Shown here: in pieces, positions 23,325 to 34,872 of the stretch | Layout of the letters: every line of letters begins with the position of its first letter | Position numbering within the stretch: position 1 is the first letter of the stretch | Source of the DNA: Nectonema munidae | Taxonomy: Eukaryota > Nematomorpha > Nectonematoida > Nectonematidae | Assembly: GCA_030549495.1 (NCBI GenBank) | Contig: JAUIRK010000643.1 | Location: 558,001-622,000, forward strand | Reading direction: 5' to 3' | DNA length: 64,000 nucleotides | Position numbers and translations under genes: made by a program | The notes under the pieces: generated by a model | What the model saw: only the letters and a program-made list of their open reading frames with translations | Databases searched by the model: none | Told to the model about the DNA's origin: nothing

Positions 23325-23996
23325 GAATTAGTGGCTGGCTGGCTGGCTCAGCTCAGAAGAAACAAACAGAGGAGAGGAGAGAGCAAGAAGCAGCAGAAGT
23401 AGGAAGAGGAAAGTATTTAATGCTACTCAGATATTCTGCTACTGCTACTATATGATATATTGGCTAATAAATCTTAGTTAGAGAAAGGCATTATTGTCAA
23501 TAAATATATCAGTAGCGCATCGTGTGATAGAGAGATGATGACTCAAATCAGGATTAGCAGCGTGAAGAAGCAAACTAACATCAGCATTCAGCAGCATAGC
23601 ATTCCTTCCATCCCTTGAGAAAAGGCGTCTTCATTTCTTCATTCTCTCCTCTAGTCTTTCTCAGCTGTGTGTGTGTGGTGTGTGTGTGAGTAGTATGTGA
23701 GTGCTACTATTATTTTGATATCTTTTTATTTTTATCAAGCCTCATTATAACTAGACCTTTTAGCTTTTAACTCTTAGTTTTTACATAACCTAGCGATTTC
23801 AGGCATCGATTTTTTGATTTTTTAAATGAATTTTCATAAGCAGACGATTTTTACTTCTTCGGTTACACGTGGAAGCGGTCACTTTGGCCTCAAGATAATC
23901 CCCCGCATTTGGATAATTTTGGCTTTAAATATATTAATAATAATATTTCCTCGAGGCCGAATTTTCTTGAGATGGAATTGTCTATGGACCTAACAG
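23325..23996 (+). promoter_or_regulatory. Promoter / 5' leader-like island with a possible short first coding exon
   Basis: The composition changes abruptly from AT-rich to GGCTGGCTGGCTGGCT, GA-rich (GAGGAGAGGAGAGAGC), AGCAGCAG and GT-rich (TGTGTGTGTGGTGTGTGTG) tracts, typical of arthropod core-promoter and 5' leader DNA. Near the end an ATG at 23972 opens MELSMDLT, and ACAG|GTAACAC at 23997 is a usable splice donor. If real, it could be the leader of a + strand gene, and the Sulf gene 20 kb downstream lacks its first exon. No TATA or initiator was confirmed, so this is a suggestion only. Confidence 0.3.
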
Positions 23997-23999
23997 GTA

Positions 24000-25045
24000 A
24001 CACACATTATGCCTGAATGAAACGGCTAAAGTTAGAGCCCGCTAAGCCTTCCTCTGTATCCGCCTCTGGAAACTTCCACCATTCAACGACACATGTTAAT
24101 AAACACTTCTATATAATTTTTCTGCATTGATTATTATGTGTGTAATGATAGTATAACAAGCTAGAAAAATTTAGGGCATCATGAGCTACATCGAGTAATA
24201 GTCAAATTATTTTCATTGTTTTGCTAGTAATCGCAAAATGTTCTCCAGTTTGCTAAGTTAACCAGTACATCTTTCTGATTTATGTCTTACCATGTTTCAC
24301 ATGAATTTAGTATATAACTTATATTTGTCTTCTTCATTTCATTTATTTTCAAATAACAGTATAAAATTTCATGTTGGCTTACTTTCACTTCACGTTTTTT
24401 TATCATTATTATTTGCCTTAAATTCAAAAATTTATTCCATTTCAAAAAAGCTTTTATTTTGTTACTTGTGAGTTTTTCCAGTTCTTTCAAATTTTTTAAG
24501 AAAATTAGTGGAAAAAAGAACCAACCTACCAAAAAACAGAACTTAATATTATGAGGATTTTTGCAATGTAAAAGTAAAAAAGGAGAAGTCACTGTAGCGT
24601 GATTTCATGGATAATGCAGAATTACAGCACTTTTGAACAGAGGATAAGCAAAGATTTGATTCATTCGGGATTTTCATCACAAGATTAAGTGAGTGACTCG
24701 CCTAATTGAATTTGTAATTGGAACATGAAATAATTGTGCAAATTGGCCATTTTTTATACGAATATTCAAAGTATTGTTTTGAAAAGAATTTTATCTATAT
24801 TTCTGAGCAAAAATGTGTTACCATAAGTTGTGATCACTAGCGACTTTCGAAAGTACAACTAAACGGACCATTTAAAATACGGGTTCGTTGCTTGGACGCA
24901 GCCATTCGCGTTATAAAGGATCTACTGCGTAATGTCAATCAAGAGCAATCGTAATGTCAATCAGACATCCACTCTTTAAAATATTCTCTAACAAATCCAT
25001 ATATTCAACCTGTGCAAAAATTGCATACCGCTTTATACTGTTGAA
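24000..25045. other. Unassigned spacer with a possible pogo-type end
   Basis: AT-rich. Near 24907-24935 the word CGCGTTATAAAGGATCTACT recurs with small changes at 49518-49540 and reads, complemented, as an AGTARATCCTTTATAACGCG end. That looks like a terminal inverted repeat of a pogo/Tigger-like family. Confidence 0.3.
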
Positions 25046-25181
25046 TTAACCCGTTAACGACCAGAATAATCAGACGATATCTAATGTAAAGCAGAAGATT
25101 TGTATTAAAGAGCTTTGATAAACGCAGACGATTTTATTTTTGTAAAGTCGACTATAGTCGACATGGGCGTTAACGGGTTAA
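25046..25181. mobile_element. TTAA-flanked MITE, family 1, copy 2
   Basis: Nearly identical to 6502-6638 over its length, with TTAA on each side, CCCGTTAACG/CGTTAACGGG ends, and the same internal GCAGACGATT and GTCGACTATAGTCGAC words. Confidence 0.8.
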
Positions 25182-25341
25182 GGCATAGCTTGGTTGAAAC
25201 AACCTACCTCACTATCATCTCTTAATCTTATAATGGAAGCACTCTGAAAGTTATCTATAATTAAAGGAATTTGATGGCTATAGAACTGGTTTTGAGTTTC
25301 TGTGTATGCGTGTCTAATGTCAATATGTATGTATTCGTATG

Positions 25342-25445
25342 GGTGCCTGGTCAAAACGGGGAAAAACCGATAGAGAAAAAAAATTTTTGTTTTTGGACGT
25401 TTTGGTTTTGGCCGTTTTGGTTTTTGGCTTTTTTGACCAGGAACC
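25342..25445. mobile_element. 104-bp MITE with a 9-bp target duplication
   Basis: The ends GGTGCCTGGTCAAAA and its near-complement TTTTTTGACCAGGAACC form inverted repeats. ATTCGTATG stands directly on both sides (25333-25341 and 25446-25454). A 9-base duplication is the Mutator/MULE size. The interior is a T-rich GGTTTTGGCCGTTTTGG repeat. The flank is itself a TATGTATGTATTCG microsatellite, so the duplication could be partly by chance. Confidence 0.6.
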
Positions 25446-25559
25446 ATTCGTATGTATGTATTCGTGTGTATGTATCAGGAGCGAACATCCTTAAAAAACT
25501 ACTCACAAGCGAAACAATTCATTAATGGTATAAAAAAGATATAAACCCGAAAAAATTCA

Positions 25560-26215
25560 AAATTATTGGTGGAGCAAAAGACAATACCTACATAGGTTTG
25601 GATCTTCCAAAAATTTTAAACCTTCATTTTCTATTTAAAACGGCCAAATTATAATTCACGTCTTCATATCTGTAAATTTATAGACCTAACCCAAGACCCA
25701 AATATATTCTAAAAGAAATGTTTAAGTAGAATATGGAGATTATATAAATTGATTCTTCTTTTCTGTGTTACTAATCTAGCTTGTTAACATTTCGTTGCTA
25801 AAAATTATAAAATTTAAATTTAAGCAACAATGCATATCAGTACAGAGTGATCAATTCATTTGATATGAACTAGGCCTGTTGACAATTGGTGAGATGAGAG
25901 GCCTAGAAAAATCTTTTAACTCATAATCACTATTGTAGCGGATAAGTGAGGTCTGACTGTATTATACAACCCTTTCCATACGGTCTTTATAAGACAAAGA
26001 CCTTCAAACATCAAATACAGAAAGGCTCAACCAAAAATTCTGTTCACAAAATTTTACAAAAGAGATGATTTTTAGAGTCATTCTATAAAACCTTCATTTG
26101 GTAGAGTATGGCATATCTAGTTTTTGAAAGGGCAACTGTGAGCATCGGTTTCAATGACTGGTAAATGGCAATAAGAAGGGAAAAGACTTAATTACATCCG
26201 ATGAGTGATCTACCA
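25560..26215 (+). repeat. Interspersed repeat R2, copy 1
   Basis: Matches 35580-36315 in the same orientation in many blocks: TCTGTGTTACTAATCTAG, AAGCAACAATGCAT, CAGTACAGAGT, GAGGTCTGACTGT and a closing TTACATSCGATGAGT block. The copies are diverged and have small gaps. GAGGTCTGACTGTA resembles a pogo-type terminus. Confidence 0.6.
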
Positions 26216-26440
26216 TAAATGAATTATTTTGTTCTCTTGGTGAGCTAGAAAAGTAGTTCACAAATTTTGTAAAACTGTGTTTATAATTTTTAATACCTCG
26301 GGGCCACAAGATCAACATATAAACTTCCGTACTAAAAATATGTTTAAAAATGTAATGATTTAAATATGTTCACTAAAAATGATAGGAATATACGAAAAAG
26401 GACATAAGAAAAGTTTACATGCTTTCTGGTTTGCTTTACT

Positions 26441-26612
26441 GAAATTTCTGGATTTCTTTCCATAGTATCGCTTCGAAACTTTTCCTTTAGAAAGCCACCT
26501 CATGTTTGAGTGCAGGAATTGTTTTTCAAATTCGGAATCATTTTCTCTGAATAAAACTCCCAAGACAAACAAGAGTTGAAGGTTGACAACAAGAAGAGCT
26601 TGGAGATGAACG
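26441..26612 (-). pseudogene. Small hAT transposase remnant
   Basis: The minus strand reads FLHSNMRWLSKGKVSKRYYG, equivalent to the hAT/ZBED5 LH--VRWLS-GKVLKRF motif. It is preceded by a leucine-rich HLQALLVVNLQLLFVL stretch and is interrupted on its N-terminal side by the MITE that starts at 26613. Confidence 0.6.
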
Positions 26613-26915
26613 CAGGGGTGCACATCCTCAAAATTATTGGGGGAGGGGGGCGAATTTTTTTTTGTAATTTTCATAATTACTGGTCTGGAAATACCACGGG
26701 AGACCAAATATTCAAGCAATCCTTTAAAATAGAGTGCATACGTAAATTTATAAGACTACTTTAAATTTTTCTTACAAAATTGATCAAATTTAAAAATATA
26801 CTTCCAGCGAAAATATTTTAATTACATAACGCATATACACTAGTTAAAAATATCAAAAATTATTGGGGAGAGGGCAAATAGGCTTTTCGCCCCCACCCCC
26901 GGATGTGTGCCCCTG
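26613..26915. mobile_element. hAT-like MITE with CAGGGGTGCACATCC ends
   Basis: The left CAGGGGTGCACATCC and the right GGATGTGTGCCCCTG are inverted repeats, and GGCGAA / TTCGCC and G-rich / C-rich subterminal stretches mirror each other. No 8-bp duplication is clear. A related right end occurs at 32415-32429. Confidence 0.65.
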
Positions 26916-26919
26916 GTGT

Positions 26920-27700
26920 AAATTAACATTGATATAAGGTATACGTTGTTTGTTTAGAATAGTGGACACTTAAAAATATGCTTGGAACTAGAGATGCACC
27001 GATAAGAAATTTAGTCGAATATCGATCAGTCGGTAATTATTATTAATTGCCAAATTATTTATTTTTGCAAGTTGGAACCTTGTGGGTTAGGGTTGAGCAT
27101 AAATATCTTTGAAATTTTTGCCTAGAAAATTTTTTTTAATTTTAGAATTATTTTAATTAGTTTTTTGGAAATTTGTTTTTAGAATTTTTAATAGACTAAT
27201 TCACAACATTTTTAAATGTTAATTTTTTGCTTAATTCTTTTTATTTAAATTTCATAAAATTTTTGGCTTATATTTTTTTAATATTATTTTGATTTTAAGC
27301 CATCTAAAATTTTATTTTATATTTGTACATTTTACTTAATTTTTTCTCAAAAAAAATTTCAAACAAATCAATTAAATTTTTTGATTTTTTGACATCTTTA
27401 AAAGAAATCGTTCATGTCACATAGCCTTAAAAAATAATGTTGAGCTAAAAAAATTTAATGTGATGTCTTTTAATATCTTAATTAAACATATCATCTTTGA
27501 CGTAATCCCGTACAATATGGGGAATTTAAAGATAGCGCATAATTATTTGCTATATCAAAAATTCCAAAAATAGGACTTTCAAAAACATGCTGAAAATTTT
27601 AATGGTGTTTGGCTTAAATGGAAAAAAAGCTTCCAATACTAAAAGATCTCTTTTTTTATATCAAATTTAAGGGAAAAAAAATTAATTGTAGACAATTGGC
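26920..27700. other. AT-rich spacer
   Basis: Low-complexity AAATTTTT-rich DNA, with no feature recognised. Confidence 0.35.
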
Positions 27701-27794
27701 TGAATCATATCCCTTCAAATTTTGTGACTTTTCCTAAAATCGCTAGCTGCATCTTTTGAAACCATTTTCATGGTAGTTGAATGACCCTTTCATG

Positions 27795-29060
27795 TCCAAA
27801 ACTGTCAATCAAAATCAAAAATTAAAATTTTTCAGCAAAATTTTGACATTATCTGTACTTAACCTTATAACTTAGGATCTATATTATATAATACCTTGAA
27901 AATTTATAATTATATACAGTTTGGAATGCATAACACTTATTAATTTTTTCAATAATCATGGGTACTTTTTAGAAAATGTCAATCAAAATTTTGTTTGATC
28001 AAAAATATATCTAATAAAATATACCTTCAAATTTTACATAAAACATATGCTTTTATACTAAATCGGTCATGCTGTTTTCATTTCTGGACTCATTTTTTAC
28101 ATTTAGGATTTGAAAATACCTATAAGTGTTAATCAAATTTGCGGTTTACTTCTGAAAATTGTCTCTAAAATATTTCTTCAAATTTTACATAAAATATATG
28201 TTTTTATACCAAATCAACCATGCTGTTTTCATTTCTAAACTCATTTTTATACATTCAGGATGTTAAAATACCTATAAGTGTTAATCAAATTTGTGGTTTA
28301 CTTCTAAAAATTGTCTCCAAAAACATTCATTCAAATTTTACAATGAAATATATGTTTTTATACCAAATCACCTATGCTAGTTTCATTTATGGACTCAATT
28401 TTTGCAGTTTGAATTTGAAAATACATATAAGTATCAATCAAATTTGCGTTTAGTTCTAAAATTTGTTTCCAAAAATATTGATTCAAATTTTACATCAAAT
28501 ATATGTTTTTATAGCAAATAGATCATGATGATTTCATTTCTGAACACAGTTTTCGAATTTAGAGGTTTTACTGCTGGTGTCAATCAAATTTGCGCTTTAT
28601 GTCTGAAAACTATATCCCAAAGTATTCTCTCTAATTTTACATGAAATATATGTTTTTATACCAATTCGACCATGATAATTTTTATTTCTGAAATCAATAT
28701 TTGCATTTAGAGGTTTTAAATAGCTGAAAGTGTCAATCAAATGTTCGATTTACGTCTAATGTCTACAGATATATTTTTGAAATTTAAATAAAATATCTGT
28801 TTTTATGCCAAATGGAAGATTCTGGTTTCATTTTTGGACTCAGGTTTGGCATTTATGATTTTAAAATATCTGAAAGCTTCAATCAGATTTGCGGTTTACT
28901 TCTAGATACTGTCTTCAAAAATATTTTCAAAAAAATAAAATATCTGTTTTATACCAAATCGACTATGCTTATTTTATTTCTGTACTGGATTTTGAATAAT
29001 ACGGTTAAAAAATATCTCAAAGTGGCAATTGAATTATTAATGTATGCCTGAAAATCAGTT
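27795..29060 (+). repeat. Divergent tandem array, period about 150 bp, about nine units
   Basis: The word TGTCAATCAAAT or TGTTAATCAAATTTGCGGTTT recurs near 27806, 27976, 28128, 28280, 28433, 28580, 28731, 28878 and 29023. Between them ATATATGTTTTTATACC recurs near 28195, 28347, 28499, 28646, 28791 and 28938. Spacing is 147-152 bases for most units. Short open frames here follow the repeat and are not genes. Confidence 0.8.
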
Positions 29061-29849
29061 TGTAAAAAATTTTCAAAAAATGGCTGCATATTAGTTATAT
29101 AGTAAAAATATACTTTTTTTTTTGTATATTTTGGCTTATAATACTTTTTACAAACATCTTGAGTATGAAATATTTATACAATTAACATTTAGCTAAGATG
29201 GGTAGGAAATCTGAAAATTTAGAATAGGTCAGATTTATCAAAAATGGCACAGATGCCGCCAATATGTGAGAATTTAGTCACTATCAAGATATTTTTAATT
29301 TAAATTGAATTTGTCCATCTTTTTCCTTTTGCGTCAAAGAGATCATTTTTAGATGAAGAACGTGGACAACTTTTTTTAATTGAACAATCAACATCACGAA
29401 TGATTCATAAGAAAAAGCCTTTGAAATGAGATTGGTCGACAAATATTCAGGCCTGATAATAGAATACACGATACTGATAAAAAGTCTAAGATCATCAAGA
29501 AGATTCTTTAATCAGAATGCTTTGAGAGAGGAAAAATGTAATTTTATCCTTATAAAAATATTTTCGAACACACATTGAAGAATATAAATTTCTAATGAAA
29601 AAAGAGCTACCAAGAAAGGATCATCATGGAATGAATAGCAAAATTACATACTGTAAATTATAATATGACGTAGAGACTACGCGCCGATAACGAATTTGTA
29701 GCCAAAAAGATGGAGGTCCTATCGAGTTACATAAGTTACTGTAGAATGAAATATTTTGAGTGAATTAAACACCTAAAGTTGGTTTATTAAATAAATTAAG
29801 AAAATAATTACCACAGAAATACTGCAAGTAGAACTTATTTTTATGTTTA

Positions 29850-30425
29850 TATATTTGACATTGATTTACAGGTTTAATTGATTTAATAAAAAAATGAACA
29901 TCACCATTAAATTCTGAATACTTGAAATGTATAAAAAACTTTATAATAATAAAAATTTTAATTTTGACATGGGCTGTCATATTTAAATTATTTTGTCAGG
30001 TTTGACTAATATTTATAAAAAAAAGGAATATAACCAGTAAACACAGCCTACTTGAAAATGGGTATATGTGTGTAAAATGCCATACACGATAAACTTCATC
30101 ATCTCCCTATTCTTTATATTAAACGTAATTCTCTACTTCAAAAAACCGTGACTGATCCTTTATTTTTGGGATAAATTAATTTTTTGACAGTTTTGATTAA
30201 TTTTCATAAAAAATGAATATCACCACTGAATTACGCATGCTTAAAAATGAGTATATATGTGTAAAAAACTTTATATACTTATTTAGATACAAAGTTTCCT
30301 TTTGAGATGAGCTGTCACATTTAGACCAATTTTTTGACAGATTTGATTGATTTTGATAAAAAATGGACATCACCACTGGATTCAGCATAGTTGAAATATA
30401 TATGTAACATTAAAAATATTTATAA
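29850..30425 (-). repeat. Second divergent array, period about 130-190 bp, opposite orientation
   Basis: TTTTTGACAGTTTTGATTAA and TTTTTGACAGATTTGATTGA at about 30181 and 30331, and weaker copies near 29861 and 29992, are followed each time by ATAAAAAATG-A-ATCACCA and a TATATGTGTAAAA word. On the minus strand these read TCAATCAAATCTGTC, recalling the TCAATCAAATTTG of the first array. Confidence 0.6.
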
Positions 30426-30814
30426 AAACTTATTAATATCTGAGAAAAATAGGGGGGGGGCACTTTACGCCCCCCAGCACTTGAGCGAACAAATTTTGCC
30501 CAGCACTAATAGGGTTAAAACATGGTAAGGTGGAATAAAAAAGACTGTTTGAAAATGTATGGAAAGCATGTATGATTCACAACAGGGGCATGCAAATCAA
30601 ACAACGATTGGTTAACTTGTTCTTAAAATAATTTGTTTTTTAAAATAACAACTTTTAACCTTTTGCAATGTTTTGTCTTTTAAAATAATTTTAAGGAAAA
30701 AAAGCCTATCAGAAAAAGTAATAGAGCTTCAACAAAAACTAAAAAATTTTACAGCATAACTTAAGTTTTTTGAAAACTAATTTGACATATCCACTACAGC
30801 ATACTCTATGCATG

Positions 30815-30960
30815 ACAGGTTGGTTGAGATGATGGACTCAGCACGGAAGCCTCTGGGTTCGATTCCTCATCGATACCAATTTATTCATAGCTTGACAACG
30901 GTACATCGCGGCATTGTCAATGAAAACACACCCACGATACCTTTACCTTATCTTTTACTC
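30815..30960 (+). repeat. tRNA-derived SINE, copy 3 with a different head
   Basis: GGTTGGTTGAGATGATGG is A-box-like and GGGTTCGATTCC is a B box. The tail GAAAACACACCCACGATACC then TTTACC is shared with the other SINE copies, while the head differs. Confidence 0.65.
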
Positions 30961-31899
30961 AACATTGAAAAATTTGCTACATAATTAACATAAGAGAGAA
31001 AGGAGCAAAATAAACTAATAAAGCAATTTTCACTATTTAAAATGAAACTGTCTGTTTTCAGAATAATTTCAAAATAATAGGAGGCATAAAAAATGAGATA
31101 GTTTATTTGATATTTTCAAGTTTTTATAAGCAGCAAAAGCCAACGTTGAAGTAGCTAACCTTTATAGGGTGATTTGGTAACGCTTGTATTTTTTACAAAG
31201 GAATCATAGTATACAAAAATGGTAGTTTAATCACTTTTCATAAAATTATTTAAGTCTTAGAACATAAAATCCTAAAAAAAAACCATTTAACAAAATCATA
31301 AAAATCATAGTATACGAGAAAAAAAATCATTCCGTTTTTTTGACAATTTCTGTGTCTACAAATAAAATTCTCACAGCTGTCATAAATAGATCAAGTACAT
31401 TTTTAACAACTGAAACATTTTGTTTCGATATTATATTTTTATTATAATAATCAACAAATTTTCTTGAAAAAAATGATTTAGATGTACTACAGTGTTACTT
31501 GCAAAATTTAACAATCGAACATTATAAAAAATATCTCTGCTCAAATATTATACAAATAAAGTATTTTTTCTTTTAAACTGAATAGCTAGTCAAAATATTC
31601 ATTCCCAAATAGCTATCGGAAAAAAATTTCTTGACTTGAAAAAATTAAAGTTTTCAAATGTTTCAAACGTACTGGTAAAGATTAAAAGTGAACTTTGTTG
31701 AAAAAAAAATTTTAACGCGAGTCTAACAATATTCTTTGATATAAAATTGTAACAATTGATAACTATTTTTCTCTCATTTAAAAACATAAACAAATTTTTA
31801 TTTTTGCAAAATGCTTGGTGTATAGTTTCTAATGAGATAAAATAAAATTATTTTTAATTTAACTCTAAATACAAATTAGAAAGAAGAGATCTGAATGAA

Positions 31900-31968
31900 A
31901 TAGGAGAGCTTGAACGAGAGAAGAGAGCTTGGGTGAGAGAAGAGAGCTTGAATGAGAGATTTAGTTTT
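31900..31968. repeat. Short tandem repeat, unit about 23 bp
   Basis: GAGAGCTTGAACGAGAGAA, GAGAGCTTGGGTGAGAGAA and GAGAGCTTGAATGAGAG follow in tandem. Confidence 0.8.
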
Positions 31969-32414
31969 AGCAGAGAAAGTGGAAAAGAAAAACAGAAGGA
32001 AACAGAAAGATAAACAGAATCACTGTGACAGAAGATAAAAATCTGGTGGATCATCAACATTTGTTTTCTCAAAAATACTACAAGGCCCTTGAGACACTGT
32101 GATAAACATTGCTTACCTATTGTGTGCATATTGAAACAATGGATTATTATTATTATTATATAGCTATCACATCGTTTGTAAAATATTTTTTATAGGAATT
32201 TCAGAGAAGCTTGGCATAATGTTTGACTCGAAAGTCTGCATTCCCTCTTTTATTCTCTTATCTTTTACATTATTATGTATTCGAATGATTATTACATCCT
32301 ATAATGCGATCATCATACATGATTTATGAACAAGCTTTAAAGCAACTCTTACTTATAGAAAATTATTGGGTGCGAAGGTCATTTTCGCCCCCTCCCCCCT
32401 TCCCCTCGCCTCCT

Positions 32415-33060
32415 GGATGTGCGCCCCTGGATGAATAGCGGTATGGGTACCTCGAGTCTGAAAACTCGAATGACAACAAGGAATTGCCAAAATGCTGTCA
32501 ATACACACTCAAAGTTTCGCAAAACAAAAAAGTTCCTACCAACTGCTTTTTATATACAAATTGTACTTAAGCGCAAGGCTGAGCTAAGTTTGCAACATGT
32601 GTCGTTTTAGCAAGCTCAATTTCAAAAAAAGTTAAAAATCGAATTCCGAATCAATAAAATCACTAGCGCCATTATATCAGCTTCTCTTATTAGCCTTCTT
32701 ACGGTACTGTCATCAGACATCTCTCGTATTATCCTTCTAAGTGTATCGTTTGACAGGAAGATATGCTTCAACTTTTCAAATTCAAAATTTTTTAGTACAT
32801 TCAATATGATATTTTTGCATCAAGGTAATATCAACTGTTTTCATATGTTGTAGGACTTTTTGACAACAGTTATTTTTTAGAAACTTCATAGAACGCTTTT
32901 AAACCACACTTAATAATTTGCAAAAGCATTTCTATGTTATGAAAACTTGATTCCTTCAATCGTTCGGCTTGACGTTTAAAATAGTCAGAACTCGAGTCTT
33001 CATTCCCAGTGCTTCACTTGAAGGAGCTATAATAAAGTGGAACACTTCAGAACACAAAAG
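32415..33060 (-). pseudogene. hAT (ZBED5-like) transposase remnant ending in a CAGGGGCGCACATCC terminus
   Basis: Minus-strand pieces are SSDYFKRQAERLKESSFHN (about 32935-32995), LKHIFLSNDTLRRIIREMSD (about 32705-32768), IELAKTTHVANLAQ (about 32580-32620) and VGTFLFCETL near 32530. Their order matches ZBED5-type proteins, which have a K-L---P-S--TI-RRI--M-ED motif, then DE(S/T)TDV-NLAQL, then EDFLFC--L. The sequence ends at 32415-32429 in a hAT-like GGATGTGCGCCCCTG terminus. The key acidic DE is replaced by AK, and stops interrupt the frames. Confidence 0.5.
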
Positions 33061-33628
33061 ACACTCAGATTATTCTTCCCCACCAAACATAATTCAGTAA
33101 AAGCAAATTCGAAGTAAGAGCGTCATATTTCATTTTTTAAGCCATTAAGTAAAATCCACATTTACATCTATAAAATCAGGCCTGAAAAGCAATAAAAAAG
33201 TAAAAATAGTTTAACTCAATTCAGAGATTAAATGATTTATTATTTTTAAATGTGACTTATTGGCAAAAATCACATTTGACCAAATATGGATGCAATATGT
33301 TACGCAAAACAATCCACTGAATGACCCCTACTCGGTGCGGTTGGAATTGCTTTGCGATCTTCCAGGTGAGCGCTGACTTGAGTTTGAGAATCTTTGGGGT
33401 GGAAGGGAGTAATGCAATCAGAATTACAAACAAAGTATTTTGATTTGATAAAATCTAGGTAGTTATCCGCAGTTATTTGGTGGGATTCGGAGCTTACAGT
33501 GCAAGTATAATATCGGGTAATAATGGTGAAATATTCATTATGCAAAAATTCTTACTCACTACCTATAATAATCTCAAGATTTTTTTAAGAAAGCTTGGTA
33601 GAAATTTTTTCTCAAGATTAACAATTAT

Positions 33629-33634
33629 TTTATT
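33629..33634 (-). terminator. Poly(A) signal of the 7TM receptor gene
   Basis: The minus strand reads AATAAA about 105 bases past the receptor stop codon, the nearest canonical hexamer. Confidence 0.45.
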
Positions 33635-33738
33635 AAAGTGTTGGGAACAATTTTACCCAGGCACAAGTTAAGAATAAATTACCATAAATTTGAATGTGGA
33701 ATTTGCGAAATTATGATTACATTGAAGAGATGTCACTT

Positions 33739-34839
33739 TTAAGACTGTGCATTGATTGATGTTTGTAGAGTGCATTTTTTGAATAAACTGCAAAACTCTT
33801 TCTTAAAATTTTTATCCACTAAACTAATGGATAATATGAATACAATCTCACTCCAAAGTACAATGTTCAGAGATTCAAGTATGACTATACTACGATTCTG
33901 ATGTGAAAAGCTTCTTTGCTTGAAATTGCGCACGGTGTACATGTTGATGAGAAAGGTGTAGATGAAGAGACACAAGAAGATCAAAAGAGTGGTGACCAGC
34001 ATTGTGACGACAAACGTATACTTGGCGAGCAGCTTTGTTTTGCTCTTGAGAGAAGCCACTTGCCTAGAATTGGAAGCAGCGATGATGGCAGATCTTTTCA
34101 AGGTGAACTTTCTCTTCAAGTAATTCCTGTAGACATAGGACATGTAAAGAGAGGTCAGTAGGATTATGAAGGCCGTCATTGCCTTCAAAGCGTTGTTGAA
34201 TGCATACAAGTACATGGAGAAATGGGAGATGGACGGTTTAAAGATTTTCATATAGTAAGCTTTGCTTCCACATTGAAACCATACCTCAACGTGCAGAGTG
34301 AAGTAAAATGTGAAGTCACTGAGATAGTCGATTATGCAGATGGCAGCAGCAAAGTTTCGTACATGTGACAATACTTTCAGGGAATGACAGGGGGATAGGA
34401 GAGACAGGCGCTGTAGACAAATGACAAGAATCATGACCAAAATGACATGCATCAAAGATTTCTCGAATAAGTAGATGAAGAAGTAGTTAATTATTGACAA
34501 GGTTTTGGTAAAGATCCAATCTAGTTCACGACTTTCCAATAAAATAAACGCGGTTGTGCGAATTGTCCCAAGTATTGTCATGATGACCAATGCCAGTGAC
34601 GTGATTAAAAAGCTTTTGTACGTATGGAACTTCTTGTTCAATTCACAAAAAACAAGGAAGAAGAAAAACAGAAAGATACCGAAGGTCAAGTTGATAATCA
34701 ACAAGAAGAGTACGTATTTGTTTAAGTGGTAGTCTGTTCTAAAGTTCGCTATGACTCTGCAAAAATCTCCTTCACTGTAGTTTAGAGATCCTAAGAAGAG
34801 ATCTCTGTAAAACAAGACTTCATGAAAACTGTTGTCCAT
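33739..34839 (-). CDS. Orphan class A (rhodopsin-like) 7-transmembrane receptor, intronless
   Basis: An intact 366-codon frame with seven hydrophobic segments near residues 42-65, 77-100, 115-140, 162-184, 210-236, 272-298 and 318-341. A short amphipathic helix 8 (KNFKKEFCSLFKK) follows. NYS at 20-22 is a possible N-glycosylation site. The loop after TM5 is basic (YRNYLKRKFTLKRS). The layout and the TM7-helix 8 pattern suit the FMRFamide/peptide-receptor branch, but the usual (D/E)RY at the end of TM3 is replaced by LQR (CLQRLSLLSP). The NP--Y of TM7 and the TM3 cysteine are absent. It is therefore a fast-evolving, possibly lineage-restricted receptor. The ligand is unknown. An ATG in a AACTCAAATGG context and a TATA box close upstream support this start. 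Confidence 0.75.
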   Translation of the reverse strand: MDNSFHEVLFYRDLFLGSLNYSEGDFCRVIANFRTDYHLNKYVLFLLIINLTFGIFLFFFFLVFCELNKKFHTYKSFLITSLALVIMTILGTIRTTAFILLESRELDWIFTKTLSIINYFFIYLFEKSLMHVILVMILVICLQRLSLLSPCHSLKVLSHVRNFAAAICIIDYLSDFTFYFTLHVEVWFQCGSKAYYMKIFKPSISHFSMYLYAFNNALKAMTAFIILLTSLYMSYVYRNYLKRKFTLKRSAIIAASNSRQVASLKSKTKLLAKYTFVVTMLVTTLLIFLCLFIYTFLINMYTVRNFKQRSFSHQNRSIVILESLNIVLWSEIVFILSISLVDKNFKKEFCSLFKKCTLQTSINAQS

Positions 34840-34872
34840 TTGAGTTGAGATTGTATTTTGCTTTTGCTCGTC

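Noticed and set aside
27795-30400. Small frames in the 28-30 kb region as genes
   Set aside because: They recur with the ~150-bp repeat period and so reflect the array.
27795-30425. CRISPR-like array
   Set aside because: Units of about 150 bp diverge along their whole length with no repeat-spacer structure, and the DNA is animal nuclear.
33300-33545. Minus-strand frame with TPFHPKDSQTQVSAHLEDRK as an exon downstream of the receptor
   Set aside because: It is slightly GC-rich and coding-like but lies past the receptor's stop and poly(A) signal, has no clear splice signals and matches nothing known to me.
33916-34732. Plus-strand frames opposite the receptor
   Set aside because: They are shadows of the intact minus-strand receptor frame.
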